Of a stretch of DNA of 50,525 nucleotides, positions 1 to 8,149 are shown piece after piece. The first letter of the stretch is position 1; each line of letters opens with the position of its first letter. Source of the stretch: an uncultured Cryomorphaceae bacterium (lineage in GTDB: Bacteria; Bacteroidota; Bacteroidia; Flavobacteriales; Schleiferiaceae); assembly GCA_913031435.1 (NCBI GenBank), contig CAJWFD010000014.1, forward strand, positions 1-50,525, given 5' to 3'. The notes under the pieces were generated by a model. The model did not search any database, was not told the origin of the DNA, and saw only the letters and a program-made list of their open reading frames with translations. The translations under genes and the position numbers were made by a program.

Positions 1-103
1 GTGCATCTCCCCCTAAGCCATAAACAGTTTCTGTTGGAATGGCCACTATTCCACCCTCCTTGAGTAAAACAACGGCTTGAGATATGTCCGTAATTATGGG
101 CAT
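1..103 (-). CDS. L-threonylcarbamoyladenylate synthase (Sua5/YrdC/TsaC family), 5' part only
   Basis: Only the first 34 codons are in the window; the gene runs off the left edge. The translation begins MPIITDISQAVVLLKEGG and continues with IPTETVYGLGGDA. The motif PTETVYGLG is the hallmark of the Sua5/YrdC/TsaC family, which makes threonylcarbamoyl-AMP from threonine, bicarbonate and ATP for the t6A37 modification of tRNAs. The ATG overlaps the stop codon of queE by one base (TAATG), so the two are probably translationally coupled at the end of the long minus-strand run. The C-terminal half cannot be judged. Confidence 0.85.
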   Translation of the reverse strand, partial: MPIITDISQAVVLLKEGGIVAIPTETVYGLGGDA

Positions 104-750
104 TATGGAATCTGTAAATACTTATGCGTTTGAAGGCTCACTTTCCATTTAGGATACTTCATTACATAATCTACTATATGTGGCATCATAACGTCCTTTT
201 TACTCCATTCAGGTTGTAAAAACAATTCACAGTCTGGACCGACTAAAGCGGCATGCTCTTCCGCCCAGACCAAATCGTTGAGGTTAAAAACGATCATTTT
301 TAATTCATGTGCAGCTGGGTAAAAATCTTTCTTTGGAGGGGCGGTTTTCTTTGGACTTAAACAGATCCAATCCCAATCACCTGTTAGCGGATAGGCGCCT
401 GAAGTTTCTACATGGACCGTCATTCCTTCACTTTTTAGCATAGATACTAAAGGTTCCATGTTCCATGTTAGCGGCTCACCACCAGTAACTACGATGGTCT
501 CACTATGCTTTTTAGCATTCGCTACAATTTCCAATATTCCAGTAGGCGGATGGGTGTCTGGATTCCAACTTTCTTTCACATCGCACCAGTGACAACCTAC
601 GTCACAACCACCTATTCTAATAAAATAGGCAGCCTTACCAGAATGATAACCTTCTCCTTGAATAGTATAGAATTCCTCCATTAAAGGCAAGACGGTACCT
701 GCTTTTATATCGGTTTTGTCAAAGCTTTTGGATGTAGTTATGTCCTTCAC
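103..750 (-). CDS. queE: 7-carboxy-7-deazaguanine synthase (QueE), radical SAM
   Basis: A 215-residue radical SAM enzyme converting 6-carboxy-tetrahydropterin to 7-carboxy-7-deazaguanine on the queuosine/7-deazaguanine route. The QGEG motif (residues 31-34) is the family signature. The Fe-S cluster cysteines are C49, C53 and C56 in a standard CX3CX2C arrangement (GGCDVGCHWCD), followed by TGGEP at 89-93. Length is normal for the short QueE form found in Bacteroidota. QueC, QueD and QueF are not nearby. It abuts folD with no spacer (folD stop at 751) and overlaps the downstream Sua5-type gene by one base, so it belongs to the 8036-to-1 run. Confidence 0.93.
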   Translation of the reverse strand: MKDITTSKSFDKTDIKAGTVLPLMEEFYTIQGEGYHSGKAAYFIRIGGCDVGCHWCDVKESWNPDTHPPTGILEIVANAKKHSETIVVTGGEPLTWNMEPLVSMLKSEGMTVHVETSGAYPLTGDWDWICLSPKKTAPPKKDFYPAAHELKMIVFNLNDLVWAEEHAALVGPDCELFLQPEWSKKDVMMPHIVDYVMKYPKWKVSLQTHKYLQIP

Positions 751-1626
751 TTATTCACTTAGTTCAGTTACTCTCATAGTATTCATCATTAAGGCTGCTC
801 TTGTCATTGGGCCCACTCCACCTGGAACAGGAGTAATGAAGCTACATTTATGAGCAACAGCCTCATAATCGACATCACCAAGGAGCCTAAATCCACTTTT
901 TTTAGACGGATCTTCTACTCTGGTAATGCCCACATCGATAATACAAGCGCCTTGTTTGACCATGTCAGCTTTTACAAAAGCAGGTCGACCTAAAGCAGCG
1001 ACAATGATATCAGCCTTCTGGCAGATCTCTTTGAGGTCTCTTGTTCCACTATGGCAGAGTGTAACGGTACAATTACCAGGGTAATTATGCTGACTTAGAA
1101 GAATAGACATAGGTGAACCCACAATATGTGAACGTCCAATTACAACACAATTCTTGCCATCAGTAGGCACATCATACCTTCGCAATAACTCAACTATTCC
1201 TTGCGGCGTTGCAGGAACATAGGTAGGTAAATTAAGTGTCATTTTTCCCACGTTTTCAGGGTGGAAACCATCGACATCCTTTTTAGGATCTACAGCAAGC
1301 AGGATATTAGTTTCGTTTATATGATCTGGCAGTGGTAATTGAACAATATATCCATCAACGTCTTCATCCTTATTGAGTTTAGCAATAGCTTTCAAAAGTT
1401 CCTTTTCCGTTGTTTCTGAAGGGAGCTTTATTAGGGTAGAGCCAAACCCTACTTCTTCGCAGTCTCTCACTTTAGCATTAACATAGGTCTTTGAAGCACC
1501 ATCTTCACCGACTAGTATAGCGGCAAGATGTGGTACTTTTTTACCTGCTGATTTTAATGATTTCACCTTCTCAGCTAACTCTTGTCTAATGATTGAAGAG
1601 GTCAACTTTCCATCTAATACTACCAT
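751..1626 (-). CDS. folD: Bifunctional methylenetetrahydrofolate dehydrogenase / methenyltetrahydrofolate cyclohydrolase
   Basis: A 291-residue cytosolic FolD that interconverts 5,10-methylene-, 5,10-methenyl- and 10-formyl-tetrahydrofolate with NADP(H). The catalytic Y48-x3-K52 pair lies in the motif YVNAK. The conserved PKKDVDGFH loop is at 114-122, the NADP-binding GRSHIVGSP at 164-172, and the C-terminal PVPGGVGPMT motif is intact. Length is typical. It starts ten bases after the ffh stop and ends directly before queE, so the three are probably co-transcribed. Nothing unusual is seen. Confidence 0.96.
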   Translation of the reverse strand: MVVLDGKLTSSIIRQELAEKVKSLKSAGKKVPHLAAILVGEDGASKTYVNAKVRDCEEVGFGSTLIKLPSETTEKELLKAIAKLNKDEDVDGYIVQLPLPDHINETNILLAVDPKKDVDGFHPENVGKMTLNLPTYVPATPQGIVELLRRYDVPTDGKNCVVIGRSHIVGSPMSILLSQHNYPGNCTVTLCHSGTRDLKEICQKADIIVAALGRPAFVKADMVKQGACIIDVGITRVEDPSKKSGFRLLGDVDYEAVAHKCSFITPVPGGVGPMTRAALMMNTMRVTELSE

Positions 1627-1636
1627 ATCATTTGTC

Positions 1637-2968
1637 TTAACGCATGCCTTTCATCATGTCCATCATTCCACGACGTCCACCTCCACTTTGCATCATTTTC
1701 ATCATTTTACGCATATCAGTAAACTGTTTTAAGAGACTATTTACGTCTTGAACAGTTCTTCCCGCACCCGTAGCAATTCTTTTACGACGTGAGCCGTTTA
1801 TAATATCTGGATTTTGACGTTCACTTAAGGTCATAGAATTAATCATCGCTTCAATGTGTTTGAAGGCATCATCATCTATATCAACGTTCTTCATGGCTTT
1901 ACCCATTCCAGGGATCATACCTAAAAGATCTTTCATATTCCCCATTTTTTTAATCTGCTGAATCTGCTCCATAAAATCATCAAAACCGAATGCATCTTGA
2001 GCAATTTTCTTGCTCATTTGACGCGCGTTCTCTTCATCGAATTGTTCTTGAGCACGTTCAACAAGCGATACAACATCGCCCATACCTAGAATTCGATCTG
2101 CCATTCGATCAGGATAGAATACGTCTAACGCTTCCATTTTCTCTCCTGTACCAATGAATTTGATAGGCTTGTCGACAATAGACTTAATCGTCAATGCGGC
2201 ACCACCACGTGTATCACCATCAAGCTTAGTGAGAATTACTCCGTCAAAGTTCAACAAGTCGTTGAAAGCCTTGGCTGTGTTCACTGCATCTTGGCCTGTC
2301 ATGGAATCCACTACAAACAAAGTCTCTGATGGTTTGATGGCTTTATGAATATTACCAATCTCCGCCATCATCGCTTCGTCAACGGCCAAGCGACCAGCCG
2401 TATCAACGATGACTACGTTAAATCCGTTTGACTTTGCGTGAACTAGAGCGTTAGCCGCAATATTTACTGGATCTAGGTTACCGACTTCCGTATATACTTC
2501 AATTCCGAGCTGCTCACCTAATACCTGAAGTTGGTTTACAGCTGCAGGACGATAAACATCACAGGCAACAAGAAGAGGATTTTTCGTGTTTTTCTTCTTT
2601 AAGAAATTGGCCAACTTAGCACTATGGGTAGTCTTACCAGAGCCTTGCAGTCCAGCCATGAGTATCACAGATGGTGAACCAGTAAGGTTCAAGCCTTCTG
2701 CCTTACCTCCCATGAGTTCAGCCATTTCATCTCGGACAATTTTAACCATAGCTTGACCCGGCTTAACCGCCGTAATCACGCCAGATCCAATAGCCTTGTC
2801 CTTTATGGCATTAGTAAAGTCCTTGGCAATTTTAAAACTGACATCAGCTTCTACTAACGCACGGCGAATCTGCTTAACGCTGTCGGCAATGTTAAGCTCC
2901 GTAATCTTATGATTTCCCTTTAATACTTCAAAGGCTTCTTCGAGCCTGTCACTTAAACTTTCAAACAT
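1637..2968 (-). CDS. ffh: Signal recognition particle protein Ffh (SRP54)
   Basis: A 443-residue SRP GTPase that binds signal sequences and 4.5S RNA and delivers ribosomes to FtsY and the translocon. The N-domain helical bundle (about 1-90) is followed by the G domain with the P-loop GLQGSGKTT (106-114), DTAGR (189-193) and TKLDGDTRGGA (247-257). The M domain occupies about residues 300-443 and ends in a run of methionines and basic residues (MMKMMQSGGGRRGMMDMMKG) typical of the signal-peptide and RNA-binding region. It starts five bases after the pepD stop. No 4.5S RNA gene was recognised in the window. Confidence 0.97.
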   Translation of the reverse strand: MFESLSDRLEEAFEVLKGNHKITELNIADSVKQIRRALVEADVSFKIAKDFTNAIKDKAIGSGVITAVKPGQAMVKIVRDEMAELMGGKAEGLNLTGSPSVILMAGLQGSGKTTHSAKLANFLKKKNTKNPLLVACDVYRPAAVNQLQVLGEQLGIEVYTEVGNLDPVNIAANALVHAKSNGFNVVIVDTAGRLAVDEAMMAEIGNIHKAIKPSETLFVVDSMTGQDAVNTAKAFNDLLNFDGVILTKLDGDTRGGAALTIKSIVDKPIKFIGTGEKMEALDVFYPDRMADRILGMGDVVSLVERAQEQFDEENARQMSKKIAQDAFGFDDFMEQIQQIKKMGNMKDLLGMIPGMGKAMKNVDIDDDAFKHIEAMINSMTLSERQNPDIINGSRRKRIATGAGRTVQDVNSLLKQFTDMRKMMKMMQSGGGRRGMMDMMKGMR

Positions 2969-2972
2969 GGTA

Positions 2973-4427
2973 TTATACGTTTGGGATATTCTCTAATGTA
3001 GCCAAAAAGAAGGTCCAGCTTTTCTGAACTGAACTTACCTGGCATTTTTCGTCTGGGCTATGAGCACCTCGGATATTCGGACCAAAAGAAATAAGTTCCA
3101 TATCTGGATAATTGGTTCCTAGAATACCACATTCTAAACCTGCATGACAAGCGTTTATATTTGGCTCTTCCTTAAATAATTCACGGTATAATCCGCTCAT
3201 TGTGGTCAATATATTGCTCTTAGGATTAGGTGCCCATCCCGGATAATTTCCTCCCAGTTCAACATGACAACCTATGGATTCAAAGTTGCGCACAATGGCT
3301 CTAGCTAAGTCCATTTTCTCAGTCTCTACTGAGCTACGGGTTAAACATTGTACTGTAAGTATGCCGTCTTTTAGTTCGACGCGAGCAGTGTTATTGGAAG
3401 TTTGAACCAATCCGTTAATATCTGGGGACATGCGGTAAATACCATTTGGATTTGCATAAATCGCCGTAATTAAGGATTCCTGTACCTCTAATGGAAGGAC
3501 CTCGGAAGGAACATCAATTTCTTCCCATACCAGTTCTAAATCTGGATCCGTTGTCGCATGCTCTTGTATCAACTCAGCAGCAACTTGATGCAGTAACTTT
3601 TCAAAGGCATTGACATGATCCTCATGAACCACAACTTCTGCAAGGCTTTCTCGTGGGATTGCGTTGCGGAGACTCCCACCATCAAGAGACGCTAGACGAA
3701 TCATTGCACCAGCCCTGTCAAGAATTCTGTTCATTAATTTATTAGCATTGCCTAGACCCTTATGAATGTCCATACCACTATGTCCACCACTAAGACCCTT
3801 AAGAATCAATTCAAATCCTTTGCTTTTTAAGGAAGCGTCCACCATACTTATCGTACGGGTAGCCGTCACATCAATTCCACCAGCGCAACCTATCGTTAAT
3901 TCGTCATCATCCTCTGTATCTATGTTCAAGAGGATTTTGCCAGATAGCATGCCGCCTTTAAGCTCTAATGCGCCGGTCATTCCTGTTTCTTCATCAATAG
4001 TAAATAGCGCCTCAATAGCAGGATGAGGTAGGTCCGATGATGCTAAGATTGCCATGATAAATGCAACCCCCATACCGTTGTCAGAACCTAGAGTTGTACC
4101 GTTAGCTTTAACCCAATCACCGTCGACATACATGTCAATACCTTGGGTGTCAAAATCAAACTGTGTATCATTGTTTTTTTGATGGACCATGTCTAAATGA
4201 GCCTGCATCACTACGGCTGTACGCTGCTCCATGCCATGAGTAGCAGGCTTGCGAATAAAGACGTTTCCTATATGATCAACTTCTGTTGGTAGGCCCAGTT
4301 TCTTTCCAAAGTCAACCATAAACTGAATCACGCGCTCTTCCTTTTTCGAAGGTCTTGGGACTTCATTTAGATCAGCGAAATGATTCCATACGGATTGAGG
4401 CTCTAATGCTCTTACTTCTTTACTCAT
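2973..4427 (-). CDS. Aminoacyl-histidine dipeptidase PepD-like, peptidase family M20
   Basis: A 484-residue cytosolic metallo-dipeptidase of the PepD (beta-alanyl-histidine dipeptidase) branch of M20. Visible metal and catalytic features are H77-x-D79 in AHLDMV, D116 in LGSDNG, the catalytic EE pair in DEETG (145-149), and a C-terminal HAGLECGI segment carrying a further glutamate ligand. A central dimerisation or lid domain (SGGHSGMDIHKG) is present. Length fits the roughly 480-residue bacterial PepD group. It sits one base after argS and four bases before ffh in the same run. The exact dipeptide preference cannot be read from sequence. Confidence 0.92.
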   Translation of the reverse strand: MSKEVRALEPQSVWNHFADLNEVPRPSKKEERVIQFMVDFGKKLGLPTEVDHIGNVFIRKPATHGMEQRTAVVMQAHLDMVHQKNNDTQFDFDTQGIDMYVDGDWVKANGTTLGSDNGMGVAFIMAILASSDLPHPAIEALFTIDEETGMTGALELKGGMLSGKILLNIDTEDDDELTIGCAGGIDVTATRTISMVDASLKSKGFELILKGLSGGHSGMDIHKGLGNANKLMNRILDRAGAMIRLASLDGGSLRNAIPRESLAEVVVHEDHVNAFEKLLHQVAAELIQEHATTDPDLELVWEEIDVPSEVLPLEVQESLITAIYANPNGIYRMSPDINGLVQTSNNTARVELKDGILTVQCLTRSSVETEKMDLARAIVRNFESIGCHVELGGNYPGWAPNPKSNILTTMSGLYRELFKEEPNINACHAGLECGILGTNYPDMELISFGPNIRGAHSPDEKCQVSSVQKSWTFFLATLENIPNV

Positions 4428-4428
4428 A

Positions 4429-6183
4429 TTACATTCTGTTTGGCACTTGGATTCCCAAGCAATTCATAGCCTTTTTAATTACCTCTCCCACTGAACGGCT
4501 TAAGGTTAATCTAAAAGCAACGGTATTATCGTCTTCGGCCTTTAGTATACTGTTATTGTGATAAAAGCCATTATATTTTTTAACTAACTCATACGTATAG
4601 TTCGCTAGTTGCGCTGGAGAAAACGAAACCGATGCATGATTTATAACTTCCGGAAACTGTAACAAAAGTTTAATCAATGCAGTCTCTGACTCATTTACAC
4701 TTACTTGCGACCATGCTACGTTTATGTCATTTTTTCTCTTCTTCTGTAAGCTCTGTATTCGAGCGTAAGTATATTGAATAAAAGGACCCGTATTCCCATT
4801 AAAATCTATACTGTCTGCTGGATTAAAGAGCATTCTCTTTTTAGGGTCCACTTTTAAAATAAAATACTTCAAAGCACCTAGACCTAAGGTATTAAACAAT
4901 TCAGCTTGTTCTTGTTCGTCTAAACCTTCAATTTTTCCCAATTCTTTGGAAATTGATCCGGCATCTCTTACCATACTGTCCATCAAATCATCCGCATCGA
5001 CGACAGTGCCTTCTCTACTTTTCATTTTACCAGAAGGTAAGTCTACCATACCATAGCTAAGATGGTGAAGTTTTGAAGCCCACTCATAGTCCAATTTACT
5101 TAGAATCAGAAAGAGGACTCTAAAATGATAGTCCTGCTCATTACCCACAACATAGGTCATTCCTTTGGCGTCAAAATCTTTAAACCGCTGAATAGCGGTG
5201 CCTATATCCTGCGTCATGTAGACAGAAGTACCATCGCTTCTCAATACCAGTTTATGATCAAGGCCCTCATCTTCTAAATCAATCCAGACTGAACTGTCTT
5301 CCTTAGAGTAGAATACGCCATTATCCAATCCCTTTCTGACATCATCTTTGCCAAGAATATAGGTATTACTCTCATAATAATTTTTATCGAAGGATACACC
5401 AAGTTTCTCATAGCTGACATCAAAACCTGTGTAAACCCATGCATTCATTTTCTTCCAAAGTGCAACCACTTCAGGATCGCCTTTTTCCCATTTGACCAAC
5501 ATGGATTGAGCGCGAAGTAACGATGGTGCCTGCTTCTTTGCTTGATCCTCAGTAATGCCGGTTTCGATTAATTCGGCTATTTCAGTCTTATACACTTGAT
5601 CGAACTTAACATAATACCTACCTACAAGGTGATCGCCCTTAAGTCCAGAACTTTCGGGAGTCTCCCCATTGCCATAATCCAACCAGGCCAGCATAGATTT
5701 ACAGATATGTATTCCACGATCGTTGATGATCTGAACTTTGGTGACCTCTACTCCATTTGCCTCAAGTATTTGACTTACCGCATATCCGAGGAGATTGTTG
5801 CGAATATGCCCTAAATGCAGTGGCTTATTGGTGTTAGGAGAACTGTACTCTACAATATACTTTCCCTTAGAATTTTTCTCTGGAAGCCCTAATTGTGGAT
5901 CTTCTGAAAATGAATGAAAAGATGAAACATAGGTACTTCTATCTAAAGATAAATTTAAAAAACCCTTCACCACGTTGAACGCTGAAACAGCTCCCTTACT
6001 TAGCAGTAACGCTCCTATTTCTTGAGCAACTGCCTCTGGGGATTTTTTAGCTACACGTACAAAAGGGAAAACTACAAGTGTAAGATCTCCTACGAATTCC
6101 TTTCTAGTCTCTTGTAAATCAGGAGTCGAGTCTACATCGTAAAGCTCCCGTATTACTTCTGAAATATTTATTTCTAAACTCAT
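4429..6183 (-). CDS. argS: Arginyl-tRNA synthetase
   Basis: A 584-residue class I aminoacyl-tRNA synthetase that charges tRNA-Arg. The N-terminal additional domain covers about 1-105, followed by the Rossmann fold with the HIGH-type motif HLGH at 123-126 (SPNTNKPLHLGHIRNN). The KMSK-equivalent segment is KMKSREGT. The C-terminal DALR anticodon-binding domain ends in FRLTLSRSVGEVIKKAMNCLGI, and ends with PNRM. Its ATG overlaps the stop of the upstream CtlX-like gene by four bases. Genes for two arginine/citrulline-type hydrolases lie directly upstream, so three guanidino- or arginine-related proteins are adjacent. Confidence 0.97.
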   Translation of the reverse strand: MSLEINISEVIRELYDVDSTPDLQETRKEFVGDLTLVVFPFVRVAKKSPEAVAQEIGALLLSKGAVSAFNVVKGFLNLSLDRSTYVSSFHSFSEDPQLGLPEKNSKGKYIVEYSSPNTNKPLHLGHIRNNLLGYAVSQILEANGVEVTKVQIINDRGIHICKSMLAWLDYGNGETPESSGLKGDHLVGRYYVKFDQVYKTEIAELIETGITEDQAKKQAPSLLRAQSMLVKWEKGDPEVVALWKKMNAWVYTGFDVSYEKLGVSFDKNYYESNTYILGKDDVRKGLDNGVFYSKEDSSVWIDLEDEGLDHKLVLRSDGTSVYMTQDIGTAIQRFKDFDAKGMTYVVGNEQDYHFRVLFLILSKLDYEWASKLHHLSYGMVDLPSGKMKSREGTVVDADDLMDSMVRDAGSISKELGKIEGLDEQEQAELFNTLGLGALKYFILKVDPKKRMLFNPADSIDFNGNTGPFIQYTYARIQSLQKKRKNDINVAWSQVSVNESETALIKLLLQFPEVINHASVSFSPAQLANYTYELVKKYNGFYHNNSILKAEDDNTVAFRLTLSRSVGEVIKKAMNCLGIQVPNRM

Positions 6184-7121
6184 GAATTCACTTGTTTTGG
6201 CAAATATATCTCAGCAAGCATGCAACGTGCACTACCACCACCAAGAGTTTCAATAGTTGTGAGGTCTGTATGAAGCAACTGATGGTCCTGTTGCATTCGT
6301 TTTTTCTGTTCGTGGGTAAGCGCATAGAATGCGCTCGTGCTCATTACCAAATGTAGAGCGTCCTTTGCACCTTTTACCAGTAGCATATTTCCTGCAAATT
6401 GATGCTTTTGCTCCTTTGTTATTTCAATAATTTCCTTACCGCTGGAATAGATCCGTTCTTCCACCATTTTACGCTCCATCTCATTGTCGATAGCCTCAAG
6501 ACAAAGTAATGCATAAGTATCTGTTATACACATCATTACATTTGTGTGATAGATCGGTTTACGTCCCTCAGGCGTATCTTGAAAAGCACCAAAGACCATG
6601 GGAGTGTAACCTAAGTCTTCACAAATTTGACCAAGCAGAAATTCATCAGCCCTTTGACTACGAGCCATATAAGCGGTCTTGTCGTCGTGATCGAAAATGA
6701 TAGAGCCTGTGCCCTCCAAGTAAATATTCTCTAGTTCGGCATCGGAGTAATCTAAAGTAGCCTGAACGTCAAACCCGAAATCACTTAAGATGCTGTGAAT
6801 ATTTTCTAAACGTTCCAATCTCCTGTTTTGCGCTTTCATCGGATAAAGCAATACGCGAGAATCAGCATGCATACTGATCCAATTGTTTGGAAAAATGCTA
6901 TCCGGAGTATGCGGTTCTGCAACATCCTGTATGACATAGGTTTCTACACCTATTCCTGTCAATTTATCTACAAATCTGTCAAACTCAATTTGTGCCTTTT
7001 GATTCGCTCCTTTTGCTCTGGCATCCTGCTTTTGATAAAAATTATCAACCGCAGTTTCGGCGTTCATTGCGAAGCGCACAGGTCGGATCATTAAAAGCGT
7101 ATTTGTAGCATTTTTAGTCAT
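6180..7121 (-). CDS. ctlX: Citrulline-utilisation hydrolase CtlX-like, arginine deiminase superfamily
   Basis: A 313-residue pentein-fold enzyme. N-terminal MIRPVRFAMNAETAVDNFYQ, the segment DSIFPNNWISMHAD, the EGTGSIIFD motif and a C-terminal GGGSARCML carrying the likely nucleophile C300 match the CtlX group (annotated as citrulline-utilisation hydrolases or amidinotransferase-related proteins) common in Bacteroidota. Family members hydrolyse or transfer guanidino/ureido groups of arginine-like substrates. The substrate here is inferred, not shown. It starts one base after the end of another deiminase-superfamily gene and overlaps argS by four bases, so the three are almost surely one operon. 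Confidence 0.85.
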   Translation of the reverse strand: MTKNATNTLLMIRPVRFAMNAETAVDNFYQKQDARAKGANQKAQIEFDRFVDKLTGIGVETYVIQDVAEPHTPDSIFPNNWISMHADSRVLLYPMKAQNRRLERLENIHSILSDFGFDVQATLDYSDAELENIYLEGTGSIIFDHDDKTAYMARSQRADEFLLGQICEDLGYTPMVFGAFQDTPEGRKPIYHTNVMMCITDTYALLCLEAIDNEMERKMVEERIYSSGKEIIEITKEQKHQFAGNMLLVKGAKDALHLVMSTSAFYALTHEQKKRMQQDHQLLHTDLTTIETLGGGSARCMLAEIYLPKQVNS

Positions 7122-8036
7122 TTAATCTCTTTTTAAGGGCATGGTACTGCAGCGTAAAAGACCACCCATCTTAACAATCTCGCTGTAAGGGACTTTAAAT
7201 ACTTCCATATCTTTTGATGTTAACCAATCTATTAGGAATATAAAAGTATCAGCAACAATGACTTGGGTAGGGCTTACGCTAAACACATTTGTACTGAGCG
7301 CATAAGCCTCTTCCTTCGAGCATTCGTATACATTCTCAGTCCCAAAAAAGGATCTGATCCAATCTACGTCGTCTTGATTTTTAAATAAATGTGGTGCTAG
7401 TAGAACGCCGCAACCAACCGGTTGAAAAGCACAATCTAAATGCAGCGATCCTTTTCTAGGGTCAACATCGCTCTTCAATAACTCAAATCCTTTAAACACT
7501 TTTCTCGGAAATTCATCTGATAAATAATTCAAACCAGGATAATTAGTCCTTGATGTCTTGTGAGTTTGAAAAGCTTCGTCATTACTTACGCCGATAAAGA
7601 CATAGTGGTTATGCACGATAACATCACCTCCCTCAACATAACAGCCGGAAGGCATCCTAATGATATTAGACGACGGAATATTTCCTTCTATGAGCGCCAT
7701 AGCCGTGACCTCCTTCGCGCGGTCTTCAATAACGTTTGGAAGTACAAATTGATCCTCAATTACGAAAGCTACATCTCGAGCAAAAACTTGATTCAATGCC
7801 GGAATACTTTCCGGCCTCAATACTTCTACATTCAATTCCTCTAGAATGTCTATGAAGCCCTTTATCTCATCCATACATGATTCTTCCGTGGGATAAGTGT
7901 TGTTCAAAACAGACTCAGCGCTACGAGGGTCATAACAATCCTCCACAGCAGGCATTCCATCCATATCGCGAGCAACACCCACAACGACAGTTTTGAGCGT
8001 GCCAAATTCGTTTTGTATATCCGGTTGAATTTGCAT
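7122..8036 (-). CDS. Dimethylarginine dimethylaminohydrolase / amidinotransferase-like protein
   Basis: A 304-residue protein of the arginine deiminase/DDAH/amidinotransferase superfamily. Expected active-site features are present: FARDVAFV (85-92), EGGD (135-138), the catalytic histidine H199 in LHLD, and a C-terminal cysteine C296 in LLRCSTMPL. It is a distant paralogue of the following CtlX-like protein and is immediately adjacent to it. It could be a hydrolase of arginine or methylarginine or an amidinotransferase; the sequence alone does not decide. It is the first gene of the minus-strand run that extends to the left edge, preceded by a good promoter match at 8054-8061. Confidence 0.82.
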   Translation of the reverse strand: MQIQPDIQNEFGTLKTVVVGVARDMDGMPAVEDCYDPRSAESVLNNTYPTEESCMDEIKGFIDILEELNVEVLRPESIPALNQVFARDVAFVIEDQFVLPNVIEDRAKEVTAMALIEGNIPSSNIIRMPSGCYVEGGDVIVHNHYVFIGVSNDEAFQTHKTSRTNYPGLNYLSDEFPRKVFKGFELLKSDVDPRKGSLHLDCAFQPVGCGVLLAPHLFKNQDDVDWIRSFFGTENVYECSKEEAYALSTNVFSVSPTQVIVADTFIFLIDWLTSKDMEVFKVPYSEIVKMGGLLRCSTMPLKRD

Positions 8037-8053
8037 GACTTTATATTAAAAAG

Positions 8054-8061
8054 CAAAAATA
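8054..8061 (-). promoter_or_regulatory. Candidate -7 promoter element for the DDAH-like/ctlX/argS run
   Basis: Read on the minus strand the sequence is TATTTTTG, an exact match to the Bacteroidota -7 consensus TAnnTTTG, 18 bases upstream of the start codon at 8036. I see no convincing -33 TTTG at the usual spacing, which is often weak in this phylum. It forms a divergent pair with the element at 8120-8127. Confidence 0.5.
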
Positions 8062-8119
8062 GCAGTAAATGTGTTGATAACGCTATAAAGAGAGGGTACT
8101 TTACTAACCAATACCTACT

Positions 8120-8127
8120 TATTTTTG
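8120..8127 (+). promoter_or_regulatory. Candidate -7 promoter element for ftsK
   Basis: TATTTTTG matches the TAnnTTTG consensus exactly and lies 22 bases before the ftsK ATG at 8150. A TTTA (8099-8102) lies 17 bases upstream and could serve as a weak -33 element. Confidence 0.5.
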
Positions 8128-8149
8128 ATAGAATAAGTCTAGCTCGAGC

